Notes: generated from the letters alone by a model not told the origin. Numbered from the stretch's first letter, positions 33,839 to 43,262 are shown. The stretch is 64,000 nucleotides of DNA from Microbacterium aurugineum (GCF_023101205.1 NZ_CP078078.1:1-64000); one strand, 5' to 3'. Program-made: numbers and translations.

Positions 33839-35088
33839 ACGATTCCGCGGAGCCCGCCAAGCAGGAGGCCCATCAGGCGCAGGGCGTTCGCGCGCGCCTA
33901 ATGAGCCTCATCTCGGCCGACCAGATTCTGAGCCAGGGAGCCTACTTCGCTCTGGTCCCCATCCTGCCGCTCCTGCTCACGATGAGGCTAGGCGACGACA
34001 ATGGTCTTTGGGCGGCGTGGGCCATAGCCGCGCTGACTCTGATGACGCGTGGCGGTTCGCTCTTCGTCTCGCCGGTTCTGCACCGGCTGTCGGTCCGTGC
34101 GAGTCTGCGATCTGCGCTCGGCCTGATCGCGATCGCCTACGGTGTCATCGCGATCAGCGAGAGCCCGCTCGTGCTCGTCATGGCGCTGGGCTTGGCGGGA
34201 CTGGGATTCAGCACCAACGGGACATCGGTTCGCAGCTTCGTGGTGCTGTCCACCGCCGATCGTGCACGACAGAATAGATGGTTCTCTGTCATCCAGGTCG
34301 TGGCCAACAGTTGCGCCGCGCTCGGGCCGATCCTCGGGAGCTTTGTCTTCGATGGCGGTCTGTACGTACAGTTCCTCATCGGTCTCAGCGGGGTCTTCAT
34401 GCTGGCTGCGGTTTTCGTGCCCTTCACAGTGCCGCGGGATGTGCTCCTCAGCCACGGGTCCAACCGGCCACCGCTCACATGGGGAATTGTACGCGAGCTC
34501 CTAAGAACGCCGGAGGCGCGTCGAATCACCCTTATCGCCACCTGCGGCAGCGTGCTCATGGGACAGTTCTTCTCGAGCTTCGCGCTGGTCTTTTCTGCTG
34601 TCTCAGACGATCCTCTGACGCGGGCACTCTTTTACTCGCTGAACGGTGTGCTGGTAGTCGCTATTCAGTTGCCCGTCTCGTTCGTCGTTGAAAAGATGAT
34701 GAGGAGACGAGTCTCCCTCCTGGCGATCCTGCTCGGAGGCGTGGTGATTCTGGGTGGAGCCATGATCTTCTTCATTTTCGAGAAGGGTGAGTTCGCGGTC
34801 CTCCTGATTGGCATCGGCGTCGTGATCTTCTCGGTGGGAGAGACTGTCTTCACACCCGTGCTGAACGTCGTCTTCTCGAACGCCTCCGCCGGGCGTCCCG
34901 TTGTCGAATCGATGAACATGAGGCAGCTGACTTCGGCTGTCGGAGAGAGCCTCGGGTCGTGGGCAGGGCTTTCCGTCTTTCTGTTCGTGTCACAGGCGGG
35001 TCTCGCTCCTGCCTACTGGCTTCTTCTCACGTCTCTGGCAGGCGTTGCCATCGCAGCGTTCGTGGTGCGGCCCGTGAGCAGGCTCTGA
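33835..35088 (+). CDS. MFS transporter, probable product exporter
   Basis: 417 residues from a TTG at 33835 whose TTGA overlaps the previous stop, consistent with the overlaps in the rest of the operon; an ATG at 33901 would give 395 residues. Twelve hydrophobic segments are visible. The loop between helices 2 and 3 is degenerate relative to the MFS GxLaDrxGrr motif; conserved pieces include LGLAGLGFSTNGTSVRSFV and QLTSAVGESLGSWAGL. Its placement suggests it exports the peptide and gives self-resistance. Confidence 0.87.
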   Translation: MNDSAEPAKQEAHQAQGVRARLMSLISADQILSQGAYFALVPILPLLLTMRLGDDNGLWAAWAIAALTLMTRGGSLFVSPVLHRLSVRASLRSALGLIAIAYGVIAISESPLVLVMALGLAGLGFSTNGTSVRSFVVLSTADRARQNRWFSVIQVVANSCAALGPILGSFVFDGGLYVQFLIGLSGVFMLAAVFVPFTVPRDVLLSHGSNRPPLTWGIVRELLRTPEARRITLIATCGSVLMGQFFSSFALVFSAVSDDPLTRALFYSLNGVLVVAIQLPVSFVVEKMMRRRVSLLAILLGGVVILGGAMIFFIFEKGEFAVLLIGIGVVIFSVGETVFTPVLNVVFSNASAGRPVVESMNMRQLTSAVGESLGSWAGLSVFLFVSQAGLAPAYWLLLTSLAGVAIAAFVVRPVSRL

Positions 35089-35759
35089 TGTCCGGCGAGA
35101 TGGCTCCCGAGCCGAATCTGCTCGACCGTCTGACGCCCGATGAGGTCATATGCGTCGAGAGTTTCGGGCCCGGGGTGTCTGGCGGGCTCCGTTCCGACGA
35201 AACGTCGTTCATCGAAGGAAGTGTCGAGTCCCGGCGACGCGAGTTCGCTGCGGTCCGGTCGTGCGCTCGGGAAGCGCTGGGAGCCCTGGGGGCGCCCGTC
35301 GGCTCGATTTTGCCCGGACCCGGAGGCGCGCCTGTGTGGCCGGATGGCGTGGTGGGATCCATGACTCATTGCGCCGGCTTCCGTGCTGCTGCGGTGGCGC
35401 CCAGCCGCAGGGTGTACGCGCTGGGGATCGATGCGGAGGTGAATGAACGCCTCCCGGATGGCGTCGCCTCGGAGATCGCTGATCCTTCCGAGTGGGCGCG
35501 CCTCGATCGGCTTCCGGACCGGGGAGTGGCGTGGGATCGACTCCTGTTCAGCGCGAAGGAGTCGACGTTCAAGTGCTGGTATCCCGCGACTCATCGGTGG
35601 GTGGGCTTCTCTGACATCGTGGTCGACCTCGATGTCTCGGGATCTTTCAAAGCCCGACTCTCGCCGGGTCTGGCGCGTGGCGCAGGCTTTCCCCGCAGCG
35701 TCGTTCGTGGCAGGTGGGGACTCCTCGGGACAGTCGTGGCGACCGCCGTCGTCCTATGA
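35088..35759 (+). CDS. 4'-phosphopantetheinyl transferase (EntD/Sfp type)
   Basis: 223 residues; ATG overlaps the MFS stop (TGATG). Motifs: RRREFAAVRSCAREALGALG, VGSMTHCAGFRAAAVAPS, GIDAEVNERLPDGV with the Mg-binding Asp and Glu, and the C-terminal WDRLLFSAKESTFKCWYP. It converts the apo carrier domains of the two NRPSs to their active form, making the cluster self-sufficient. It is the last gene of the operon. Confidence 0.92.
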   Translation: MSGEMAPEPNLLDRLTPDEVICVESFGPGVSGGLRSDETSFIEGSVESRRREFAAVRSCAREALGALGAPVGSILPGPGGAPVWPDGVVGSMTHCAGFRAAAVAPSRRVYALGIDAEVNERLPDGVASEIADPSEWARLDRLPDRGVAWDRLLFSAKESTFKCWYPATHRWVGFSDIVVDLDVSGSFKARLSPGLARGAGFPRSVVRGRWGLLGTVVATAVVL

Positions 35760-35807
35760 CGGCGTGCGTCCAGGTCAGATGTGCGCCCGCAGTGAGTGCG
35801 TGTAACA

Positions 35808-35824
35808 AGCCGAGGCTCTTGGCT
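35808..35824 (+). terminator. Possible terminator after the biosynthetic operon
   Basis: AGCCGAG-GCT-CTTGGCT forms a 7-bp stem with one G-T pair, followed by the T-rich GCTTCTCACTT. It lies 49 bp after the last biosynthetic gene. The rest of 35760-35911 contains no gene that I can support. Confidence 0.4.
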
Positions 35825-35911
35825 GCTTCTCACTTGACCAAGTAGAGAGCGGGTGGTCGTCTGAATCATCCCTGGCTTGATGCCGCCACCGTGAGCGCTG
35901 CTCCGCTCCGC

Positions 35912-36829
35912 TCAGACGTGCAGGTCGGCGGGGGACGCCTCGCCCTCGTGGAAGTTCGGAGTCTTGCCGAAGAGCCGGGCGATGCCCAGAACGATCCCGA
36001 CGATCACCAGCCCGAGCGCGAGGCCGGCGATCGCCGACACGATCGTCTCGACCACCCAGACCACGAAACCGCCGAACGGCTCCAGCGCATGCTCGATCCC
36101 GTGCAGCACGTCGACCGGGAAGTGCCAACCCACCTCGCCGAGGTTCACCAGCACGAGGTGACCGCCGACCCAGAGCATCGCGACCGTGCCCAGCACGCTG
36201 ATGAAGCGGAACACCGCAGGCATGGAGCGGACGATCCTGGTGCCGGTGTGACGCACACGCTGCACCGGGTTCTTCGCCATCTTCAGGCCGATGTCGTCGA
36301 TCTTCACGAGCAGTGCGACCGCGCCGTAGACGACGCCCGTCATCAGGAGGGCGATCACGGCGAGGATCGCCAGCGTCGCCCAGATGTCGAGCCCCTTCTC
36401 GAGGCTCGCGAGAGAGATGAGCATGATCTCGGTCGAGAGGATCAGGTCGGTGCGCACGGCGCCGAGCACCAGCTTCTTCTCGTCGCGGGCGCCCTCATCG
36501 GCGTGACCGTGCTGCACCCCGAACCATTCGAGCACCTTCTCGGCGCCCTCGAAGCACAGGTACGCCCCGCCGAGGATCAGCAGATACGGCAGCACCCACG
36601 GCGCGAACGCGGTCAGCAGGAGCGCCGCCGGGATGATGATCAGGAACTTGTTCGCCAGCGACCCGAGAGCGATCTTGCCGACGACGGGCAACTCCCTGGC
36701 CGGTGTGAGACCTTGCACGTACTGCGGGGTGACCGCGGCGTCGTCGATCACGACGCCGGCCGCCTTGGCCGACGCCTTCATCGCGGCGCTCAGGATGTCG
36801 TCGACGACGGCGAGCAGTCCAACGGACAT
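35912..36829 (-). CDS. DUF808-family inner-membrane protein (YedI-like)
   Basis: 305 residues. DUF808 landmarks: LLAVVDDILSAAMKASAKAA, VVIDDAAVTPQYVQGLTPAR, ANKFLIIIPAALLLTAFAPW, LILGGAYLCFEGAEKVLEW, and DLILSTEIMLISLASLE. About seven membrane helices. The family is widespread but unassigned. It is monocistronic and marks the right flank of the biosynthetic island. Confidence 0.88.
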   Translation of the reverse strand: MSVGLLAVVDDILSAAMKASAKAAGVVIDDAAVTPQYVQGLTPARELPVVGKIALGSLANKFLIIIPAALLLTAFAPWVLPYLLILGGAYLCFEGAEKVLEWFGVQHGHADEGARDEKKLVLGAVRTDLILSTEIMLISLASLEKGLDIWATLAILAVIALLMTGVVYGAVALLVKIDDIGLKMAKNPVQRVRHTGTRIVRSMPAVFRFISVLGTVAMLWVGGHLVLVNLGEVGWHFPVDVLHGIEHALEPFGGFVVWVVETIVSAIAGLALGLVIVGIVLGIARLFGKTPNFHEGEASPADLHV

Positions 36830-36907
36830 GGGCGGTTCCCCTCGAGAGGTTGCGGTGCGGAGGCAACTCTATCGATACGGAGGACGTGTTCCGTGCGGTG
36901 TCGCGGC

Positions 36908-37633
36908 TCAGCCCTGGGCGTCGGCCTCCGCGCTCGCCAGCACGCGCTGCAGCGGCTGGTAGTGCTCGATGACCGCGCGTCGGTAGCGCTCGACATCGCC
37001 CGAGCGTGCGGCCTCGAGCATGTCGCCGTGCGCTTTCGCTGTCTTGTGGATGTCGTCGGGTTGAGGGATGCCCAGCTGCGGGAGCACGGCGGTGTGCACA
37101 TCCCAGAAAGCACCGACGAGCTGTCCGACCAGGCGGTTGTCGATCGCGCCGAAGAGTCGAGTATGGAACGCACGGTCCTCGTCGAGGAAGTGCTCCCCAC
37201 GCCCGGCTTTGTCGACCATGTCGGCGACGAGTGCATCCAGTTCGGGATCGGGGTCCTGCTGGGCGGCGGCCACCACGCGTTCGGCCATCGACAGGTCCAG
37301 CGCCAGGCGCACCTCCACGACCTCGCGCAGTGCCTGCAGGGATCCCTCCGGCGACAGCACCCCGCGGAACACGAGGGCTTCGACCATCGGATCCAGCGAC
37401 ATCGCGCCGACGTAGGTGCCATGCCCGTGACGCACATCGACGATGTCGAGCGTGGAGAGCGTGCGGATCGCCTCACGCACGGAGGATCGCGAGACGTCGA
37501 GCTCGTCACAGAGCTCCGCCTCGGTCGGCAGCGGGTCGCCCGGCGTGAGTCCGCGGGTCAGGATGAGCTGCTTGATCTGATCCGCCGTGGTCGAGCGCCG
37601 CATGCGTGACGCCCTACTCGTGGTGGACTTCAT
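36908..37633 (-). CDS. GntR/FadR-family regulator of sialic-acid catabolism (NanR-like)
   Basis: 241 residues from the ATG at 37633 with AAGGAG upstream. The N-terminal winged helix (IKQLILTRGLTPGDPLPTEA, ELDVSRSSVREAIRTLSTLD, VRHGHGTYV) precedes an all-helical FCD effector domain with EVRLALDLSMAERV, EDRAFHTRLFGA and a late IEHYQP segment. It is divergent from the sialic-acid transport operon. The palindrome GACATCAGAyGTC in front of that operon and in front of the sialidase gene is the probable operator. The inducer is probably N-acetylneuraminate or a catabolite. Assignment is by context. Confidence 0.85.
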   Translation of the reverse strand: MKSTTSRASRMRRSTTADQIKQLILTRGLTPGDPLPTEAELCDELDVSRSSVREAIRTLSTLDIVDVRHGHGTYVGAMSLDPMVEALVFRGVLSPEGSLQALREVVEVRLALDLSMAERVVAAAQQDPDPELDALVADMVDKAGRGEHFLDEDRAFHTRLFGAIDNRLVGQLVGAFWDVHTAVLPQLGIPQPDDIHKTAKAHGDMLEAARSGDVERYRRAVIEHYQPLQRVLASAEADAQG

Positions 37634-37679
37634 GGGGCTCCTTCTCGTGCCTGGCAGAAACGCTCCGATCATCTCACCC

Positions 37680-37728
37680 TTGTGATCTGATCGAACCTGT
37701 GTTTAGAGTACATCAGACATCAGATGTC
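37680..37728 (+). promoter_or_regulatory. Promoter and GntR operator of the sialic-acid transport operon
   Basis: A -35 TTGTGA (37680-37685) and -10 TAGAGT (37704-37709) with an 18-bp spacer precede the palindrome GACATCAGATGTC (37716-37728), placed where transcription should start. The same -10 hexamer and an almost identical palindrome stand before the sialidase gene, so repression by the divergent GntR protein is likely. Confidence 0.65.
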
Positions 37729-37763
37729 CTCAAGATGTCCACCCCCACCACCCTGGAGCACAC

Positions 37764-39362
37764 ATGAACCGATACATCACCCGCCGCCGCGCGGGTCGAT
37801 TCGCGATGGCGGTCGCCGGCACGGTCGCCGCGTCCGTCGCCCTCGCCGGCTGCGGCGCAGGCACCACCAGCACCCCCGACGGGAGCGCTGCGGCAAGTGA
37901 GATCGACCCCGACGGCATCATCGAAGCGGGTATCTCGTACACGCTGAACGGCAGCTTCGACCCGATGGTCGCGTCCGGTGCCGTCACGGTCTCGGCGAAC
38001 TGGCACATCTTCGAGGGACTGATCGACCTCGACCCCGTCACGCAGAAGGCGGCGCCGGCCCTCGCGGCCGACTTCCCGACGAAGGTCGACGACACGACCT
38101 ACGAGATCGACCTGCGTGAAGGAGCGACCTTCCAGAACGGCGACCCGGTCACGGCAGACGACGTCGTCTTCAGCTACGACCGTGTGCTCGACCCGGACAA
38201 CAACTCGCTCTTCCTGTCGTTCGTGGACTTCATCGACACGGTCACCGCGGTCGACGACGACACGGTGCGGATCACCACGGACTACCCGTTCTCGCTGATC
38301 GACGATCGTCTCGGCGTCGTGAAGATCGTTCCGAAGTCGGTCGTCGAAGCCGACCCCGAGGGTTTCGCTGCCAACCCGGTCGGCTCCGGCCCGTACTCGT
38401 TGGTCTCGGCGGTCCCCGAGGACAAGCTCGTCTTCGAGCGCTACGAGGACTACAACGGCCCGCGCCCCGCGCTCGCTGCCGGCATGAACTGGAACCTGCT
38501 CGCCGACGCCTCCGCCCGTGTGACCGCGATGTCCACGGGAACCGTGCAGGCGATCGAGGACGTGCCGTACATCGACGTCGACACCCTGGCTTCGGCAGCC
38601 GACGTCGAGAGTGTGCAGTCGTTCGGCCTGCTCTTCATGATGTTCAACACCAAGGCTGCGCCGTTCGACGACGTCCGCGTGCGTCAGGCCCTGCACTACG
38701 CCCTCGACATGGACAAGATCATCGGCACCGGCATGCTCGGAAACGCCACCCCGGCGACGTCGTTCCTGCCGGAGACGTACCCGAACTACCACGAGGCCTC
38801 CACGGTCTACACGTACGACCCCGAGAAGGCGAAAGAGCTGCTCGCGGATGCCGGCGTCTCCGACCTGTCGATCACGCTGCTCACGACCGACACCGGATGG
38901 GTCAAGGAGGTCGCTCCGCTGATCAAGGAGTCCCTCGACGCGATCGGCATCGACACCACGCTCGACATCGGGCAGTCCGCCTCGATGTACGAGAAGGTCG
39001 ACTCCGGTGACTACACGGTCGCCGTCGCGCCGGGCGACCCCTCGGTCTTCGGTGTCGACCCCGACCTGCTGATGAACTGGTGGTACGGCGAGAACGTCTG
39101 GACCCAGACCCGCACGAACTGGGCCGACTCCCCGGAGTACGCCGAGTTGCGCACGCTCCTCGACACCGCCGTCCAGCAGGAGGGCGAGGAGCAGCAGAAG
39201 TCCTGGGACCAGGCCTTCGATCTGATCTCCGACGAGGCCGTGCTCTACCCGCTGTTCCACCGCAAGCTGCCGACCGCGTGGAGCGGCCAGGAGCTCGTCG
39301 GATTCCAGCCCGTCCCCACGACCGGACTGTCGTTCCTCGACGTCGGCGTGGCGGCGAAGTAG
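37764..39362 (+). CDS. Sialic-acid ABC importer, solute-binding lipoprotein (SBP_bac_5 family)
   Basis: 532 residues. A twin-arginine-like basic N-terminus and signal peptide end in lipobox LAGC (Cys30). The domain is the oligopeptide/dipeptide-binding type: LTITxx-like start ISYTLNGSFDPM, HIFEGLIDLDP, LREGATFQNGDPVTADDVVF, GSGPYSLVSAVP and DVRVRQALHYALDMDKII. The family includes the sialic-acid binders of SatABCD and of corynebacterial SiaEFGI importers. The nan genes in the same operon support sialic acid over peptides as ligand. Confidence 0.87.
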   Translation: MNRYITRRRAGRFAMAVAGTVAASVALAGCGAGTTSTPDGSAAASEIDPDGIIEAGISYTLNGSFDPMVASGAVTVSANWHIFEGLIDLDPVTQKAAPALAADFPTKVDDTTYEIDLREGATFQNGDPVTADDVVFSYDRVLDPDNNSLFLSFVDFIDTVTAVDDDTVRITTDYPFSLIDDRLGVVKIVPKSVVEADPEGFAANPVGSGPYSLVSAVPEDKLVFERYEDYNGPRPALAAGMNWNLLADASARVTAMSTGTVQAIEDVPYIDVDTLASAADVESVQSFGLLFMMFNTKAAPFDDVRVRQALHYALDMDKIIGTGMLGNATPATSFLPETYPNYHEASTVYTYDPEKAKELLADAGVSDLSITLLTTDTGWVKEVAPLIKESLDAIGIDTTLDIGQSASMYEKVDSGDYTVAVAPGDPSVFGVDPDLLMNWWYGENVWTQTRTNWADSPEYAELRTLLDTAVQQEGEEQQKSWDQAFDLISDEAVLYPLFHRKLPTAWSGQELVGFQPVPTTGLSFLDVGVAAK

Positions 39363-39439
39363 CACCCGACCGACCCCGGCGGGGGTGCACTCACCCGAGG
39401 AGCGCACCCCCGCCCCACCCCACCCGGAAGGAGCGGCAC

Positions 39440-40396
39440 GTGTCCCACACGCTCCGCCTCATCGGCCGGCGACTGCTGCAGCTGCCGCTGATGATCCTCG
39501 GCATCACGTTCCTCGTGTTCTTCGTGATGTCGTTCTCTCCCGTCGACCCCGCGCGCACCGCGCTCGGTGAGACGGCGTCACCCGAGGCCCTCGAGGCCTA
39601 CCGTGAGGATCACGGCCTCAATCTTCCCCTGTTCGCCCGCTATGTGAACTTCCTCTTCGGACTGGTGCAGGGCGACCTCGGCACCTACTCCGCGCGCAGC
39701 CTCCCCGTGATCGACGAGGTCGCCCGCGCCTTCCCGGTCACCCTGGCGCTCACCTTCCTCGGTCTCATCATCGCCGTGATCGTGGCGTTTGCGATCGGCG
39801 TCCTGGCTGCGGTGTACCGCGACCGGTGGCCCGATCAGGTGATCCGCGTCTTCGGCGTCGCCGCGCTCTCCACGCCGTCGTTCTGGCTCGCCATCCTGCT
39901 CATCCAGGTCTTCACCCTCGGCCTGAACCTGCTTCCCGCCTCCGGGCCCCTCCCCGACTTCTGGGCCGACCCCGCCGGATGGTTCGCCCGGATGGCGCTG
40001 CCTGCCATCGCGCTCGCCGTGCCGGTGATCGGGCAGCTGTCCCGCGTCGTGCGCACCTCGATGGTCGAAGAGCTCGACCGCGACTACGTCCGGACCGCTC
40101 TCGGTGCCGGCATCCCGCGGGTGATCGTCGTCGGACGCAATGTGCTGCGCAACGCCCTGATCACTCCGGTGACGGTGCTCGGGCTCCGCATCGGCTACCT
40201 GCTCGGCGGTGCGGTCGTGATCGAGATCATCTTCGCGATCCCCGGGATGGGAACACTCATCCTCAACGGCGTGACCAACAACGAACCCAACCTCGTGCAG
40301 GGCGTGACGCTCGCCGTAGCGCTGGCCTTCGTCGTGATCAACATCATCGTCGACCTCCTGTACGTGCTCATCAATCCTCGAATCCGGGCGGTGTGA
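39440..40396 (+). CDS. Sialic-acid ABC importer, permease (DppB family)
   Basis: 318 residues from a GTG with GGAAGGAG 6 bp upstream. N-terminal helix and long periplasmic loop of the DppB type (RLLQLPLMILGITFLVFFVM, REDHGLNLPLFARYVNFL), six helices, and the EAA region RTSMVEELDRDYVRTALGAG. FAIPGMGTLILNGVTNNEPN is a typical DppB end. One base separates it from the next gene. Confidence 0.92.
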   Translation: MSHTLRLIGRRLLQLPLMILGITFLVFFVMSFSPVDPARTALGETASPEALEAYREDHGLNLPLFARYVNFLFGLVQGDLGTYSARSLPVIDEVARAFPVTLALTFLGLIIAVIVAFAIGVLAAVYRDRWPDQVIRVFGVAALSTPSFWLAILLIQVFTLGLNLLPASGPLPDFWADPAGWFARMALPAIALAVPVIGQLSRVVRTSMVEELDRDYVRTALGAGIPRVIVVGRNVLRNALITPVTVLGLRIGYLLGGAVVIEIIFAIPGMGTLILNGVTNNEPNLVQGVTLAVALAFVVINIIVDLLYVLINPRIRAV

Positions 40397-40397
40397 C

Positions 40398-42449
40398 ATG
40401 CGACGCAAACTCACGGAACGGCTCTCCGTCCCCGGCCTCCGCTGGGGCCGACTGTCCCTCGGGTCGATCATCTGCATCGCGGTGCTGGCGATCATCGGTC
40501 TGGCCGCGATCTTCGCGCCGCTCATCTCCCCGTTCGATCCGCTGGCGTCCGGCACTCCCGTGCAGCCGCCGAGCGCGGAGCACTGGTTCGGCACCGATCG
40601 CCAGGGCCGCGACATCTTCTCCCGCCTGGTGTACGGAGCCCGCTACTCGCTCGTGATCGGCATCGGCGCGACCCTGGTCGCCCTGCTCGCCGCCTGTGTG
40701 CTCGGGACCATCGCCGCCACGGCGCCGAAGTGGATCTCCGAGACGCTCATGCGGGTCATGGACGTCATCATGTCGTTCCCCGGCATCGCGCTCGCCGCCG
40801 TCTTCGTGGCGGTGTTCGGCAAATCGCTTCCGGTGCTCGTGCTCACGATCGCGTTCCTCTACGTGCCTCAACTCACTCGCATCGTCCGTGCGAACATCCT
40901 CGACCAGTACGGAGAGGACTACGTCTCGGCCGTGCGAGTCATGGGTTCGGGGACCCCGCGCATCATCGTCCGTCACGTGGCGCGCAACGCGATGGCCCCG
41001 GTGCTGGTCTTCGCCACCGTGCTCGTCGCCGACGCGATCGTGTTCGAGGCCTCGCTGTCGTTCCTGCAGGCCGGGGTACCGGATCCCGAGCCGTCGTGGG
41101 GCAACGTGATCGCCGCCGGACGCAACCTGCTGATGAGCGGCGCATGGTGGGCGACCTTCTTCCCCGGCATCCTCATCATGCTCACGGTCCTGTGCCTCAA
41201 CATCCTCTCCGAGGGGATGACCGATGCGATGGTCTCGCCGCGAGCGCGCAAGATCACGACCGACGCCGCCAACACCGAGGAGTCGACCCACGAGCTCGAG
41301 GTCGCTGCCGTGGCGGACGACACCCACGTGATCCCCACCGTCGACACGGCGGTGAACCTCTCGGTGCCGAGCGGGGTGCCCGACACCCTGGTGCCGCGCG
41401 CCGAGGCCGTGCCTCTCGCCGAGCGACTGACCGAGCTGCGTCAGCGCGAGTTCTCGCGCACCGACCGACTCGTCTACACGGGCGATGACAGGCCGTTGCT
41501 CGACGTGCAGGACCTGTGCATCTCGTTCCCCCGGCACGGCGACGTCGACGTGGTCGATCACGTCAGCTTCACGGTGCGTCCCGGCGAGACCATGTCGCTG
41601 GTGGGGGAGTCCGGCTGCGGCAAGTCGATCACCTCACTGGCGATCATGGGCCTGCTCGACCCGAAGGCCGACATCCGCGGGCGCATCCTGTTCGACGGGG
41701 AAGACCTGTTGCAGATGGCCCCGAAGGAGCGCAACGCCCTGCGCGGACACGACATCGCGATGGTGTACCAGGACGCACTGAGCTCGCTCAACCCGGCGAT
41801 GCTCATCCGCTCGCAGATGAAGCAGCTCACCTCGCGCGGCGGCACCCGCACCGCGGCGGAACTGCTGGAGCTGGTGGGACTCGACCCCGACCGCACGCTC
41901 GCCTCGTACCCCCACGAGCTCTCGGGAGGTCAGCGTCAGCGCGTGCTCATCGCGATGGCCCTGACCCGTGACCCGCGACTGGTCATCGCCGACGAACCGA
42001 CCACCGCCCTCGACGTCACGGTGCAGGCGCAGGTGGTCGAACTGCTCATGCGTCTGCAGAAGGAGCTCGGCTTCGCGCTCCTGTTCGTCTCGCACGACCT
42101 CGCTCTGGTCGCCGAACTCACCCACCGCATCACCGTGATGTACGCGGGGCAGGTCGTCGAGCAGGGCACGACCAGGGAAGTGCTGACCCAGCCCGTGCAC
42201 GAGTACACCCAGGGTCTCCTCGGCGCGGTGCTCTCGATCGAGGCCGGGTCCGACCGGCTGCACCAGGTCTCCGGCGTCGTGCCGTCACCGCGCGACTTCC
42301 CGGCAGGAGACCGCTTCGCACCGCGCTCCAGCGATCCCGTGCGGTACGCGGGGGTCACCCCGGTGCGGCGACACATCGAAGGCACCGAGCACTACTACTC
42401 CGCGCATCCGGACGATGCGCCCGTTCAGGCGATCGGAGCAGGGCGATGA
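40398..42449 (+). CDS. Sialic-acid ABC importer, fused permease (DppC) and ATPase (DppD)
   Basis: 683 residues. Residues 1-270 are a DppC permease (WFGTDRQGRDIFSRLVYGAR, ANILDQYGEDYVSAVRVMGS, PEPSWGNVIAAGRNLL). A roughly 100-residue acidic linker follows, then from about 370 a DppD-type ATPase with Walker A GESGCGKS, signature LSGGQRQRVLIAMA, Walker B VIADEPTTALD and switch His in VSHDLALVAE, plus the C-terminal oligopeptide-transporter extension. A permease-ATPase fusion in this position matches, to my recollection, SatC of Haemophilus ducreyi. It overlaps the second ATPase gene by 4 bp. Confidence 0.92.
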   Translation: MRRKLTERLSVPGLRWGRLSLGSIICIAVLAIIGLAAIFAPLISPFDPLASGTPVQPPSAEHWFGTDRQGRDIFSRLVYGARYSLVIGIGATLVALLAACVLGTIAATAPKWISETLMRVMDVIMSFPGIALAAVFVAVFGKSLPVLVLTIAFLYVPQLTRIVRANILDQYGEDYVSAVRVMGSGTPRIIVRHVARNAMAPVLVFATVLVADAIVFEASLSFLQAGVPDPEPSWGNVIAAGRNLLMSGAWWATFFPGILIMLTVLCLNILSEGMTDAMVSPRARKITTDAANTEESTHELEVAAVADDTHVIPTVDTAVNLSVPSGVPDTLVPRAEAVPLAERLTELRQREFSRTDRLVYTGDDRPLLDVQDLCISFPRHGDVDVVDHVSFTVRPGETMSLVGESGCGKSITSLAIMGLLDPKADIRGRILFDGEDLLQMAPKERNALRGHDIAMVYQDALSSLNPAMLIRSQMKQLTSRGGTRTAAELLELVGLDPDRTLASYPHELSGGQRQRVLIAMALTRDPRLVIADEPTTALDVTVQAQVVELLMRLQKELGFALLFVSHDLALVAELTHRITVMYAGQVVEQGTTREVLTQPVHEYTQGLLGAVLSIEAGSDRLHQVSGVVPSPRDFPAGDRFAPRSSDPVRYAGVTPVRRHIEGTEHYYSAHPDDAPVQAIGAGR

Positions 42450-43246
42450 ACGAATCCGTGATCGAGCTCAAGGACGTGCATGTCCGTTACAAGACCCGGG
42501 CCTCCTCGCTCTTCCGGCCCGAGTACGTGGATGCACTCGCGGGCGTCTCGCTCACCGTGAAGCGCGGGCAGACGCTCGGCATCGTCGGCGAGTCCGGTTC
42601 GGGCAAGTCGACCTCGGCCAAGGTGCTGATCGGTCTGGAGAAGCCCACCAGCGGACAGGTCGTGTTCGGCGGGGAGCCGGTGCGGTCCTTCACGCCCGCC
42701 GTGCGCAAGCGGCTCGGACGCATCCTCTCCGTCGTGTTCCAGGATCCGGCGACCGCCCTGAATGCACGGATGACGGTGCGCGACGCGCTCCTGGATCCTC
42801 TGCAGGTGCACCGGCTCGGCAGCCCGTCGACCAGGAACCGGAAGGTCCGTGACCTGATCGGTCTCGTGGGGCTCCCGGCATCCGCCCTGGACGCCTTGCC
42901 CAGCCAGCTCTCCGGTGGTCAGCGTCAGCGCGTCGCGATCGCGAGAGCACTCGTGCTGGACCCGCAGGTGATCGTCGCCGACGAACCCACCTCGGCGCTC
43001 GACGTGTCGGTGCGCGCGCAGATCCTCAATCTGCTCACCGATCTGAAGGAGCAGCTCGGCCTCGGCATGGTCTTCATCTCCCACGACATCCAGACCGTCC
43101 GCTATCTCTCCGACGAGATCGCCGTCATGAACAAGGGGCGGGTCGTCGAGTTCGGCGATGCGGCCCGCGTGTTCGAGGCCCCCTCCGACGACTACACCAG
43201 AACGCTGCTGGGCGCTGCGCCCTCGCTGCTCGAACCCCACCACTGA
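42446..43246 (+). CDS. Sialic-acid ABC importer, ATP-binding protein (DppF family)
   Basis: 266 residues: Walker A GESGSGKSTSAK, Q loop VFQDPATALNARMTV, signature LSGGQRQRVAIARAL, Walker B VIVADEPTSALDVS, switch His in ISHDIQTVRYLS. It would pair with the ATPase half of the preceding fusion to give a heterodimeric motor. Confidence 0.93.
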   Translation: MNESVIELKDVHVRYKTRASSLFRPEYVDALAGVSLTVKRGQTLGIVGESGSGKSTSAKVLIGLEKPTSGQVVFGGEPVRSFTPAVRKRLGRILSVVFQDPATALNARMTVRDALLDPLQVHRLGSPSTRNRKVRDLIGLVGLPASALDALPSQLSGGQRQRVAIARALVLDPQVIVADEPTSALDVSVRAQILNLLTDLKEQLGLGMVFISHDIQTVRYLSDEIAVMNKGRVVEFGDAARVFEAPSDDYTRTLLGAAPSLLEPHH

Positions 43247-43262
43247 AACGACCGGAACACAC

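Noticed and set aside
37764..43246. Dipeptide/oligopeptide importer
   Set aside because: Sequence family alone would say so, but the shared operon and operator with nan genes, and the permease-ATPase fusion as in SatC, favour sialic acid.
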